Part shown: piece after piece, positions 1 through 10,327 of the stretch
How the letters are laid out: every line of letters starts with the position of its first letter
How positions within the stretch are numbered: the stretch's first letter is position 1
NCBI RefSeq assembly: GCF_000143415.4
Contig: NW_003314261.1
Coordinates: forward strand, 2,698,174 to 2,762,173
DNA from: Selaginella moellendorffii
Taxonomy: Eukaryota; Streptophyta; Lycopodiopsida; Selaginellales; Selaginellaceae
Direction: 5' to 3'
DNA length: 64,000 nucleotides
Notes under the pieces: generated by a model
The model's input: only the letters and a program-made list of their open reading frames with translations
Database searches by the model: none
What the model was told of the DNA's origin: nothing
Program-made: the position numbers and the translations under genes

Positions 1-51
1 AGAGTGAGAGGTTATATTCCGATCCCAGAATATTCTCTCATCTCCTTGTAG

Positions 52-1365
52 CAGACTCCGCCTGGGTCAAAGTTGGGGAGTTGCATCTAGATGGAGCTAC
101 TCAACCAACCTTACATGGATTGCTCCAGATTAATTGCAGTGCAAGTTTGACGGCACCTGAACCTCTGAGACCATTGATTAAGTGGACCTGATGATATCAC
201 TGAGAGGGAAATTGTTGCTAGAAGACTGAAGACCACATTGTTGCCGTTACAGAGCTACTGATCTGTGGTGGGACGGAGTCTATGGCCATTACCTTTTCTA
301 GTCCAGATAATAAAAACTAAACATCTTCAACAAACGCGCGTTCAAAGTGGATGTTCTTATGTCCTTGCTCCTGTATAAGACAAGTTTGTAAATGTAATGC
401 CAGTACAAACAAGATCTAAATAATATTTGTGTTCCCCCAGGCTCGTAGCCACACGGTGGACCAGGCAAGACCTCGCAGCTTTAGAAGGCATGGAACGTTA
501 AGAATTGGTGAGCTTGGTGTTGCTTCTAGCTGCATCAGACAAGTTGCTCAAATCAGTGGAAGCACTGGTAAACTTCAAGTTCTTGCGACTGATTCAGTAA
601 AGGAACAAGGATCAAGCTTTCCACAGTCTTCTTGAGCATGTTCTGGAGCATGTCGATTTGCTCTTGGTTGGCAAGTTCTGCTTGAAGGCCCCTCCACATA
701 CTCCGGAGGAACTCACTCCATGCTTTGGCGAGCCCTTGAATAAGTCTCTCAATCGGTAAGAGGTGACATTGTTGAAGGTTTTAAGGAACTGTTGGATCTG
801 AACTTGAACGTGTTGCACAACTTGAGCATCATGAGGGCATCAGTCTTCAAGTTACAAACAGTGTCAAGCATAACATTCCATCCCACCAGAAGATCAGTCA
901 CTGCAGCAGGATTTCTTTCTTGTGCTGAAGATGTCGAGTCTGAATGTTGTACACAAGGTCTTTATGCTTCAGGTATGTCAGCGATGCTTGGGAACGATCT
1001 ATGGAATCAGGGAAAAGTCCAAGGTAAGGGTATTTGCACGCGTTCGAGGTGATGCCCGTGGCATGATGCATGCGCTGGCCAAGACCGGCGATCTGGACGG
1101 CGCCAAAAAGGTCTTCAACGAGAATGTCGCCAACGAGTTCTTGTTCAAGGAGACGATGTTACATTTATCAGATTCTGGACTGTTCTTTTCTTTTTTGCTC
1201 ACCCAGCAGCCCTCTTGCTATTGAAGAGTCCACACAGTGATCTTGGTGGTGGACAGCAGACCACACGAGTTCCTCTTCAAGCACGAGGACTTGCAGTCCT
1301 CCAGCGAGTTGAAAGAACCAAAAGAAATTCTTTAGGGCTTATTTGAATGAAGGAATATTCCAACC
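52..1365. repeat. Left arm of a large inverted repeat
   Basis: This stretch reappears in inverted orientation at about 3268-4564, with clear identity over nearly the whole length and only small gaps. Matching marker segments include the CAGACTCCGCCTGGGTC end (52 onward, mirrored at 4564 downward) and the GAGGACTTGCAGTCCTCC stretch near 1288 (mirrored near 3350). No intact gene is visible. Short ORFs at 792-1224 are broken by stops and have no convincing counterpart in the other arm. The arm carries a GAATATTC motif close to each end (about 29-36 and 1351-1358), so it could be a non-autonomous mobile element; that is inference. Confidence 0.8.
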
Positions 1366-1383
1366 ACTTCTAGCTCGCAGGGC

Positions 1384-1612
1384 TTTTACCTTGTCAACGC
1401 TGTGGAGCTTGACGGTCCACGCTGACTTCTTTCACAAGGAAACTCAAGACACAACGTGGGATGCCAACTTTGTCACGCTGCAAATGGAGTCAGTCGAGTA
1501 CTGGACTTTGGATTTGAAAGCGCAGTGCAAGCAGCGACCAAATTCTACAACGTTCCATAATATGTGGAGACAATCAACCCGAGCAGCAGCAGCACGGGGA
1601 GCCTTCAGGTCA
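1384..1612. repeat. Second inverted segment, left copy
   Basis: The sequence from the GTCAACGCTGTGGAGCTT region to the GAGCAGCAGCAGCAC stretch matches the reverse complement of about 4575-4757, with several small deletions in the right copy. The order of the two inverted segments is not what a single inversion would give: on the right the large arm comes first and this piece second. The two segments were therefore rearranged separately. It lies directly upstream of the first APH-like gene and may supply part of its 5' region. No intact coding sequence is seen. Confidence 0.65.
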
Positions 1613-1704
1613 TCCTCGCGGTGACCCTGAGCGCCCGGCTCCATGTGGACCGTGGGATACTAAGGATACTAAGGATCCCTGTCAATAGCTTAGGGCATTG
1701 CAAG

Positions 1705-3090
1705 ATGGAGCGTGTCAGGCGCATCGTTTTCGACTGTTTTGGTTGCTTTCCGGGACGCTTGGAGAGGATCATCGGGAAAGTGCTGGGCTGCTGTGTCCGC
1801 ATCCAGGGCGTCCTTGGCCGTGGCAGCTACAACCTTGTGCTCGACACGCTGCTGGTAGACAAGGGTCGGAGCGAGCGTCGCGTCGCGCTTCGCCTCCCGC
1901 TCACTCGCCGCAGCCGGATTTCTCCCCAAGAGGCGGTCTCTGGCTACGCGGCCACTCTCTTCCTGTCGCAGCTAGGCGGCCCCACGGTCGTCGCGGGGCC
2001 GATCCACGTGGCAAGCCCGCCCCTCCCTTACGCGACACGGGGGATGTCCTACCTGGCGGTTCTACCCGTGGCCGACGGTGTACGGCTGTGGGATCTTTGG
2101 GAGGACAGCCGCTCCACGCTGGCATGGAGGAAGAGGGTGCTGTCCGACCTGGCAGCCGTGACGCTCCAGCTGTACCGCCACCCGCTGGAGGGGATTGGTG
2201 ACATGGCGCTCGCATCCGACGGGTCTCCATGCGTGGGCGTGCTGCACGACGGCGCCGTGGCCATCGCCATGGAGCGCGGGATGGACGTGGGCGATCGCCT
2301 CAGCCCCGGCCCCTATTCGACTTGGAAGGAGTATGCTTGGAACCAGATCCAGGGGTTGCTGCTGCTGCATGGAGACAGCCCCTTATACGGCGGATCGATC
2401 AGGGCCAACGCGGAGATCATCCTTGAGTGGCTGGAGGATTTCCAGCCCGATTTCCCGGAGAAGTTCTTCCTTTGTCACCCCGAGTTTGGCAGCGGGCAGG
2501 TATTGGTTGATCCCGGCTCGGGGCACGTCGAGAGCATTGTCGACTGGGACTGCGCGAAAACGGTGACGGTGCATTGGCTGGCGCGGGGCTTCTTTCTCCC
2601 GTTTTTCCACTATCGCGAGAAGCCTGACGAGGTGGAGGAGGAGGAGCTACTGAGGTTTTTCCGCGAGGAGCTGAGGTTGGGTGGTGCGCCGGAGCTCGTC
2701 CCGTACGTGACCAAGCACCCCGAGGAGGTGTATCCGCAAGTCATGTTTGAGGAGCACATTCGTCCTCGTGAGGTTTCTGCCGAGTGTGCAGACACCTCGC
2801 TGTGGGTGTTTTGTACAGAGATGCAAGCGCAGGGGTTCATGGATGATGAGATGGTGATACAAAAGGTTGAGGCGCCTTGGAAGAAATCGAAATCTCCGAC
2901 CACTTCGTCGGCCGAAGAGGACGATGAAGAGAAGAGTGGTGAGGACGATGAAGAGGACGAGGACGGTGAGGAGGAGAGTGGCGACGATGAAGAGGAGAGC
3001 AGCGACAGCGAGGAGGAGAGTGGCAAGGACGATGAAGAGGACGAGGACGGTGAGGAGGAGAGCGGCGAGGACGAGGACGAGGAGCAGTGA
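1705..3090 (+). CDS. APH/choline-kinase-like phosphotransferase with acidic tail, copy 1
   Basis: Intronless ORF of 461 codons from the ATG at 1705. The frame is open upstream to 1564, but similarity to copy 2 starts exactly at this ATG, so I take it as the start. Seen: a nucleotide-loop-like GVLGRGSYN near residue 36, a brenner-like segment LCHPEFGSGQVLVD near 256-269 and a DWD triplet at 280-282. Family knowledge: the APH fold uses an HxD...N loop plus a metal-binding Asp in DWE/DWD. Here the loop Asp is Glu (E260) and the Asn is Gln (Q265), so catalysis may be weak or lost. The C-terminal ~65 residues are Asp/Glu/Ser-rich with repeated EEESG and EDDEED units. The layout resembles fungal-type APH proteins. 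Substrate unknown. Confidence 0.65.
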   Translation: MERVRRIVFDCFGCFPGRLERIIGKVLGCCVRIQGVLGRGSYNLVLDTLLVDKGRSERRVALRLPLTRRSRISPQEAVSGYAATLFLSQLGGPTVVAGPIHVASPPLPYATRGMSYLAVLPVADGVRLWDLWEDSRSTLAWRKRVLSDLAAVTLQLYRHPLEGIGDMALASDGSPCVGVLHDGAVAIAMERGMDVGDRLSPGPYSTWKEYAWNQIQGLLLLHGDSPLYGGSIRANAEIILEWLEDFQPDFPEKFFLCHPEFGSGQVLVDPGSGHVESIVDWDCAKTVTVHWLARGFFLPFFHYREKPDEVEEEELLRFFREELRLGGAPELVPYVTKHPEEVYPQVMFEEHIRPREVSAECADTSLWVFCTEMQAQGFMDDEMVIQKVEAPWKKSKSPTTSSAEEDDEEKSGEDDEEDEDGEEESGDDEEESSDSEEESGKDDEEDEDGEEESGEDEDEEQ

Positions 3091-3095
3091 AGAGG
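2920..3095 (+). repeat. Coding minisatellite for the acidic tail
   Basis: Imperfect repeats of GAGGACGATGAAGAG and GACGGTGAGGAGGAG encode the acidic C-terminus of copy 1. The matching tail of copy 2 (about 5995-6092) is shorter by several units and then leaves the copy-1 frame, which fits slippage or unequal exchange. Confidence 0.75.
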
Positions 3096-3267
3096 AGAGT
3101 GGCGAGGTTTCGTGAAAGTGAAAAATGCCGTACACATACGAATCTAAACCAAGCCCTATAGATTAGAATATTCGCTCATTCAAATAAACCCCACCGAATA
3201 TTCGGGTCTTATCTAGGTTTATTACATGACTGCATTCCCTTCTCTCCTTGCGAAAATATGCTTAAGA

Positions 3268-4564
3268 GTTGGAATATTCTCTCATGCAAATAAACCCTAA
3301 AGAATATTCTGGTATTTTGAAAATCTTTCTTTTGGTTCTTTCAACTCGCTGGAGGACTGCAAGTCCTCGTGCTCGAGCAGCCGGAAGTGGAACTCGCGTG
3401 GTCTGCTGTCCACCTCCAAGATCACTGTGTGGACTCCTCAATAGTAAGAGAGCTGTCCGGAATCTGATAAGTGTAACATCGTCTCCTTGAACAAGAACTC
3501 GTTGAAGACCTTTTTGGCACCGTCTGGATCGCCGGTCTTGGCCAGCGCATGCATCATGCCATGGGCATCACCTCAAACGCACGCAAATAACCTTACCTTG
3601 GACTTTTACCTGATTCTATAGATCGTTCCCAAGCATCGTTGACATACCTAAAGCATGAAGACCTTGTGTACAACATTCAGACTTGACATCTTCAACACAA
3701 AAAAGAGATCCTGCTACAGTGTCTGATTTTCTGGTCTTGGAACCTATGGGATAGAATGTTGTGCTTGACACTGTTTGTAGCTTGAAGACTGATGCCCTCA
3801 TGATGCTCAAGTTGTACAACACGTTCAAGTTCAGATCCAACAGTACCTTGAAACCTTCAACAATGTCACCTCTTACTGATCAAGAGACTTATTCAAGGGC
3901 TCACCAAAGCACGGAGCGAGTTCCTCCGGAGTATGTGGAGGGGCTCGCAAGAGAAAATCTACGCTTGAGAACATGCTCAACAAGACTGTGGAAAGCTTGA
4001 TCCATGTTCCTTTACTGAATCGGTCGCAAGAACTTGAAGTTTACTAGTGCTTCCACTGATTTGAGCAACTTGACTGATGCAGCTAGAAACAACACCAAGC
4101 TCGCCAATTCTTAACGTTCCATGCCCTCTAAAGCTGCGAGGTCTTGCCTGGTCCACCGCGTGGCTACAAGCCTGGGGGAACACAAATATTATTTAGATCT
4201 CGTTTGTACTAGCATTACATTTACAAGTTTGTCTTATACAGGAGCAAGGACATTAGAACATCCACCGTTTGTTGAAGATGTTTAGTTTTTATTATCTGGA
4301 CTAGAAGAGGTAATGGCCATAGACTCCGTCCCACCACAGATCAGTAGCTCTGTAACGGCAACAATATGGTCTTCAGTCTTCTAGCAACAATTTCCCTCCT
4401 GTGATATCATCAGGTCCACTTAATCAATGGTCTCAGAGGTTCAGGTGCCATCAAATTTGCACTGCGATTAATCTGGAGCAATCCATGTAAGGTTGGTTGA
4501 GTAGCTCCAGATCTGTAGCCCACATCCATATGCAACTCCCCAACTTTGACCCAGGCGGAGTCTG
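3268..4564. repeat. Right arm of the large inverted repeat
   Basis: This is the reverse-complement counterpart of 52-1365, lying between the two direct copies of the APH-like gene. Short insertions and deletions separate the arms; for example, about 15 extra bases near 4510-4530 relative to the left arm. Like the left arm it has only broken ORFs. The left edge carries GGAATATTCTCTCATGCAAATAAACCCTAAAGAATATTC-type sequence (3271-3309). A related motif lies just after each APH-like copy. Confidence 0.8.
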
Positions 4565-4574
4565 TTGGAAGCTT

Positions 4575-4757
4575 GCAAGGCCTTGTCAACGCTGTGGAAC
4601 TTGGTGCTGCTGCTCGGGTTGATTGCTTCTATGGAACGTTGTCACCGCGCTTTAAGTCCAGTACTCGACACTCCATTTGCAGCGTGACAAAGTTGGCATC
4701 CCACGTTGTGTCTTGAATTTCCTTGTGAAAGAAGTCAGCGCGGACCGTCAGCTTTTA
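4575..4757. repeat. Second inverted segment, right copy
   Basis: This is the reverse-complement match of 1384-1612. It ends about 25 bases before the ATG of the second APH-like copy, so both copies have related sequence upstream but in opposite orientation. Confidence 0.6.
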
Positions 4758-4783
4758 GGGATTGCGAGAGGAGTGAAGGAGTG

Positions 4784-6175
4784 ATGGAGCGTGTCAGGCG
4801 CATCGTCTTCGACTGTTTTGGTTGCTTTCCGGGACGCTTGGAGAGGATCATCGGGAAAGTGCTGGGCTGCTGTGTCCGCATCCAGGGCGTCCTTGGCCGT
4901 GGCAGGCACCTTGTGCTCGACACACTGCTGATAGACAAGGGTCGGAGCGAGCGTCGCGTCGCGCTTCGCCTCCCGCTCACTCGCCGCAGCCGGATTTCTC
5001 CCCAAGAGGCGGTCTCTGGCTACGCGGCCACTCTCTTCCTGTCGCAGCTAGGCGGCCCCACGGTCGTCGCGGGGCCGGTCCACGTGGCAAGCCCGCCCCT
5101 CCCTTACGCGACACGGGGGATGTCCTACCTGGCGGTTCTACCCGTGGCCGACGGTGTACGGCTGTGGGATCTTTGGGAGGACAGCCGCTCCACGCTGGCA
5201 TGGAGGAAGAGGGTGCTGTCCGACCTGGCAGCCGTCACGCTCCAGCTGTACCGCCACCCGCTGGAGGGGATTGGTGACATGGCGCTCGCATCCGACGGGT
5301 CTCCGTGCGTGGGCGTGCTGCGCGACGGCGCCGTGGCCATCGCCATGGAGCGCGGGATGGACGTGGGCGATCGCCTCAGCCCCGGCCCCTATTCGACTTG
5401 GAAGGAGTATGCTTGGAACCAGATCCAGGGCTTGCTGCTGCTGTATGGAGACAGCCCCTTATACGGCGGATCGATCAGAGCCAACGCGGAGATCATCCTC
5501 GAGTGGCTGGAGGATTTCCAGCCCGATTTCCCGGAGAAGTTCTTCCTTTGTCACCCCGAGTTTGGCAGCGGGCAGGTGTTGGTTGATTCCGGCTAGGGGC
5601 ACGTCGAGAGCATTGGCGACTGGGACGGCGCGAAAACGGTGACGGTGCATTGGCTTGCGCGGGGCTTCTTTCTCCCGTTTTTCCACTATCGCGAGAAGCC
5701 TGACGAGGAGGAGGAGGAGGAGCTACTGAGGTTTTTCCGCGAGGAGCTGAGGTTGGGTGGTGCGCCGGAGCTCGTTCCGTACGTGACCAAGTACCCCGAG
5801 GAGGTGTATCCGCAAGTCATGTTTGAGGAGCACATTCGTCCTCGTGAGGTTTCTGCCGAGGGTGCAAACAGCTTGCTGTGGGTGCTTTGTACAGATATGC
5901 AAGCGCAGGGGTTCATGGATGATGAGATGGTGATACAAAAGGTTGAGGCGCCTTGGAAGAAATCGAAATCTCCAATCACTTCGTCGGCCCAAGAGGACGA
6001 TGAAGAGAAGAGTGGTGAGGACGATGAAGAGGACGAGGACGGTGAGGAGGAGAGCGGCGACGGTGAAGAGGAGAGCGGCGACGGTGAAGAGGGAGTGGCG
6101 AGGTTTCCTCAAAGTGAAAAATGCCGTACACATGCCGTTGGTACGAATCGAAACCAAGCCCTACCAGAGGGTTAG
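4784..6175 (+). pseudogene. APH-like phosphotransferase, copy 2, with internal stop
   Basis: The copy is nearly identical to copy 1 from the ATG at 4784 (same MERVRR start) through the acidic tail. An in-frame TAG at 5594-5596 replaces a TCG serine codon of copy 1, just after the HPEFGSGQVLVD loop. The reading frame continues after it, without frameshift, to 6175. The tail differs: it is shorter, then shifts frame and ends in an unrelated 30-residue extension. The conserved GS-containing stretch of copy 1 has also lost two codons near residue 42. High identity indicates a recent duplication. A truncated 271-residue product without the metal-binding Asp would probably be inactive. Confidence 0.75.
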
Positions 6176-6346
6176 ATTAGAATATTCGCGCATTCAAATA
6201 AACCCTAGAGAATATTCGGGTGTCTTATCTTCTTGAGGTGGTTTCTATCCATGTTGTTGGGTATTACATGAGCATCGCAGCTCTTGGAGCGATTTCCACT
6301 GACTATCCTGCGAAAACCAAGAGCAGAAAGAATGTGAGGAAGAAAT

Positions 6347-7518
6347 TCAGCAAAGAAGATTTAAGCTCTTGCTTACCAGCTGAGCGGCCTCCGCGCCAAG
6401 GGCGTGGTCCATGGTGAGGAACAAGGCCTTCCATTTGTCCATTTGAAGCTCGTACTGTCGCTTGGCCTTTGCCGGATCTTCGTGCCGGCTGAGGTCGAGG
6501 AAGCTGGATTTATCAGCCGGCATAAATATATCGTCCTTGGCAACGATGGCTGTTCTAACTCGTCTCCGGCTCCGCTTCAAGGCTGCGCAAATCTTACACT
6601 CGTGAGATTCCACGACAAGTCACAAGCGAAAGCAGACCTGAGATCCTTCCTTTGATATCCTGGTTGACAAGCTTAAGCCAGATCGCGGCAGGACCACCTG
6701 GAAAAAGAAAACCACGAACACCATTCCATCAACCCAAAGAGCGAGCCAGACTTACTTTGCTTCTGGATCATTGCGTCGCTCTGAGTCATCAAGTGATGAT
6801 CATCGTCTTGCTCGTCATCCACCAGCTTGTCAATCGTAACGTCCCAGCTCTCGGTTTTAGAGCGGGAACCTTCCAAAGTCCCACAGCTAAAATCTTCCAC
6901 ACTGGTGGCCACCTCCGAATCGTTTGTAGCCCTGTTTTCCAAGCTTTCCAGCGCCTCCGTGAATGTAAGCATCTCCTCTAAGTTGGCTTCTGGACGCTCG
7001 CGCTTCACTTGCTTGCAAGCCACAACCGCCGGCTTCGCAACTCCACGATTTTCATCAGCAAACTCCCGGCATCGCTTGCGGACCAAAGTCCCGGACTTTA
7101 GAACAGCTCCAATCGCCGAATGGACGTACTTGCTATCGTGAACACGGCCAATTATCCCCGGTTTGAGCTCGCCCAAGACTCCAGACGGGGGAACGGGCTC
7201 CTGCGGCTTCTCATCCTCCGGAAGAACACTGGGCCTGACGATAACGGTCGGCTGCTTGGGCCTCCTCGTCCTCCTCTGCCACTGCGATTGCGCATCTAGG
7301 CACGAACCAACTGTGCCGATCTCGATTTTTGTAGGGAAAGTTCCCAGCTTGGCATCAGAATCGGCGCCCCAGCCCTGGCAGGCCGAGAGATTGTGGACGA
7401 ACCTGGGCTTGATGTCAACGACGCCGGGTCCATTCAGAACCTTGAGCGGCGCCCTTGCCGGCGCATTGGCCTTGCTCTCCAGAGCTCCCGACGCCAGTAG
7501 ATCCTTGAGAACGCCCAT
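6347..7518 (-). CDS. Conserved plant protein of unknown function, 352 aa, three exons
   Basis: Rebuilt on the minus strand: exons 7518-6756, 6697-6638 and 6582-6347 join in frame to 353 codons. Intron 1 has GTAAGT and TTTTCCAG; intron 2 is 55 bases ending TTTGCGCAG. Seen: an N-terminal GVLKDLLASGALESK, a central LKPGIIGRVHDSKYVHSAIG block, a basic ALKRSRRRVRTAIVAKDD block and a C-terminal LVSKSLNLLC. I recall similar blocks in proteins across land plants but cannot name a function. No signal peptide or membrane segment. The basic and acidic patches would suit a nuclear protein, which is inference. It is divergent to the LIMR gene at 8047. Confidence 0.7.
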
Positions 7519-7620
7519 CTGAGATCTAGGAACCGCGAAATCTTACATGAATCGCGCGCGCGGTCGCGAAACCCTGCCCGGGGAGGAACCCTAGCTCGTC
7601 GCGCTCGCGCCGTCGATCTG

Positions 7621-7627
7621 TATAAAG
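7621..7627 (+). promoter_or_regulatory. TATA box upstream of the LIMR-family gene
   Basis: TATAAAG at 7621 lies in the divergent intergenic region, about 425 bases before the ATG at 8047. A start about 30 bases downstream would give a long 5' leader containing a 28-codon ORF at 7702-7788. Confidence 0.45.
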
Positions 7628-7701
7628 AGGAGAGCTGCCAGCGAGCGCGAAATTCAAACACTCTCGTTAGAGCTTTGACGGAATCTTTTCCCCAACGGAA
7701 T

Positions 7702-7788
7702 ATGCGAAGCTACCAGAATATGACGCCCAGTATGTTTTCAATGGCTGGATATGGCGAACAGAGTTACAAGCGCGTCGTCGAGGGCTAG
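7702..7788 (+). other. 28-codon upstream ORF in the LIMR leader
   Basis: ATG at 7702, TAG at 7786-7788, encoding a Met- and Tyr-rich 28-residue peptide starting MRSYQNMTPSMFSM. It sits 75-80 bases after the TATA box, so it would be the first ORF of the transcript. It may be a regulatory uORF or chance. A GTAAGT near 7870 suggests a leader intron before the main start. Confidence 0.3.
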
Positions 7789-8046
7789 GGTTTTGGATGC
7801 GCGGGAGCTCCGGAGCGTGCTTCTGGCGCCAGATTCAGGGGCGCTGCCTCGTGCTCGTCGCTGGCGACGAATGTAAGTAGCTGAATCCTCGTCGGCAGCG
7901 CAGGGAAGCTAGATCTGGCTCTCCAATTTGTCTCTCCGGGTTCTTCTCGCGGAATCTAGGACAGGGCCAGCTGCGAGCTCGCCGCGCGCCGAAAATGCGC
8001 TTGGGGCACAGGTGATTTGGAAGGAAAGAAGTGTCGAGCTCCTGCA

Positions 8047-10327
8047 ATGTCGGACTTCAATGTGATCCTCCTGATCATAGTCATCGTCGTGACGGTTCTA
8101 GTTTTCCTCTTCAACACCTATCTTCTAGTGAATTACCAGCACCCGGATGATCACAATCAGGCGTACTTCCCAAAGGCGGTAGTGGTTTTCGGTTTGTCCG
8201 TAGCACAGCTCTCGATTTTGATGCTTCCGGCGGACGTCGCAAACCGGCATGCTTGTCAGCGTGCCTTGTACAATGGGGCGTGTGATCTTACGCTTCCCAT
8301 GAAGGACCTCTGGTATGCCGTCTACATCATCGACGCTGTGCTCGTCTTCTTGGTAATTCCTTTTACGATGTTCTACTACGAAGGTGACCAAGAGAAGTAA
8401 GTCATTACTAGTTTCTTCGATTGGCTTGAGTTCTCATTGTTTGTGTTTATTTTTCCTTTCACAGGAGTGTAGCACGAAGAGCAGTAGGCGCACTTATGTG
8501 GGTGATCGTGATCGCCATTGTCGTCGGGCTCGTTCTTGGGATCTTATATGGTACTGAGATCTTTGTTTGTTTCCGGGTGACCTTATCTTACATTGACACA
8601 GGACTCATTGGAAAGGTTGATTTCACTGTGCGGCATTTGTCCTCCACTACCATCGGTTTCACTACCGATTATTCTCAATTGACTTCTCGGAGTCCTTGCC
8701 TTGTTCCCACTAATTCTCCGAACGCTGTCAGGAGCATTCAGGTGACGGAATTTAGGATCTCTTTCGAAGATTATACTGTTTGCTGACACGTTCTTGTCTA
8801 GTGTTCGGCGTATAATGCCGGCTATGGAGCGGAAGCTACCTGGTCAATGCGAACGACTTTCCCACAGTACCTGATTGCTTTGACAACAATAGTTGGATCG
8901 GTTTTGTTTACCGTAAGCGCCGCGACTTGAGCGAATATCCATTGCATAGTACTTTTACTTTTCAGATTTTTGGAGGTGTTGGAATCGCCTGTTTGCCACT
9001 GAGCTTGATATTCGCTTTTTTCAAGCGTCCAACGGCAGTAATCACAAGGTCGCAATATATAAAGGTCTGTTCTGAGTGACTGTTCTTCGGCTTTTCACTA
9101 CCATGTTACGTTTCAGGAGGCAACTATTCTAGGAAAGCGTGCAAGGGAGCTCAAAGAAACGACACTGGCCCTTCAACGCGAAGAAAGAAGCTCGGGAAAG
9201 GGGAGAAAGTGGAGAAAGGAAATGAAGAAAGTCCAGCAAGTATGGTTAAATCTGCAACGTTTCTGCTAAAGTGACTTTCTCTCTTAAACAGGAATTGCTG
9301 TACCTGGAAGAGGACGTGCAACGCCTTGAAGAAGCTTATCCGCAGGGGGAAAAGGTGCGCTTGCTTTTCTAGCTTCTTTTCTTTCTTTCTTGGCTTACAG
9401 AGTGGTTCAGGCTGATACGACTTGGGCGTTAACAGTGCTGGGCTATCTTTCCAAACTTCTACTTGGCCTTGTTGGGTATGCTTAGCCGAATGAGCTTTCT
9501 GTAAGTTCTAATGTGGTATGGTGCAGCCTTGTCGTTTCAGGAGCATGGGTGGCACATATAATTGTCTACATGCTCATCAAACCGCCTTTCTCTTCATTCT
9601 TAAATCAAGTTTTCATCAAGCTTGATGACGTTTGGGGTATACTTTTCTTCTTCTAGTTAAACTAATCAATGACGTACAATCTTGCAGGACTACTTGGCAC
9701 AGTGGCGTTTGCGTTTTTCTGCCTTTATTTGATTCTGGCAGTCATATCTGGTGAAATGCACCTTGGCCTAAACTTTGGTTTGATAGCAATTCACCCGATG
9801 AAGTAACTAGTAACTCATGCTAGATGGTTCTTGCGTTTCTAAGTTGTTCACTTTCTTTTGTCAAGGTATGGCGGGACGCTGATGAACTCGTTCCTTTTCA
9901 ACGTGGGCCTTATTCTTCTCTGCTCTGTCAGGTATGCACTATCAAGATTCTTAGCTTTCAAAACTCCAACTTGGATACAAACTCTCCAGTGTGATCCAGT
10001 TCTGCTCTAAAGCATTTGCATTGTATGCGCGTGCAACCACAGCTCAAGAAATATTTGGTCTTACACTTGAGTCCCTTCGTGGAATCAAGTACTTGTTTAG
10101 GTACGGTTTGGCTGTTTGAGTTTTCTCTTGTTTCGATGCTAAACCCTTGTGTAAGCGCAGGTACAACGTCTTTCAAATTGCTTTCTGTGTATTATCGGTG
10201 GTGACTTTGGTTTATTACCTGGCATTTGTAAGTCCAAGCCGCAAGGAATGAGGCTTTTGTGTGCTCACTCTTGTGGTTTCTCCTGCAGGGATGGAGAAGG
10301 AAGAAGAGAACAGCCGCTGGAGTATAA
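8047..10327 (+). CDS. LMBR1/LIMR-family multipass membrane protein
   Basis: Fourteen exons join to 515 codons: 8047-8396, 8465-8550, 8602-8741, 8802-8912, 8966-9064, 9117-9239, 9292-9354, 9411-9475, 9527-9636, 9688-9802, 9866-9931, 9990-10100, 10161-10227, 10289-10327. All introns are 50-70 bases with GT-AG ends. About nine hydrophobic segments are visible, with a charged central coiled region ([20 protein letters not shown]) and conserved blocks [37 protein letters not shown] and [15 protein letters not shown]. These match the plant LIMR family. In animals LMBR1-type proteins include lipocalin receptors and lysosomal cobalamin transporters; the plant role is not settled. ATG 8047 is chosen because the family N-terminus begins MxDFN and is followed at once by the first membrane segment. 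Confidence 0.92.

Noticed and set aside
922-1224. An ORF with GDLDGAKKVFNEN resembling a PPR unit
   Set aside because: Only one weak unit, with no neighbouring repeats. The inverted copy at 3400-3600 does not keep the frame.
6673-6755. Read-through C-terminus of the 281-codon minus-strand ORF at 7518
   Set aside because: This part is intron 1. Splicing joins IQKQ to SGPAAIWLKLVNQDIKGRIS and then to the conserved ALKRSRRRVRTAIV block.
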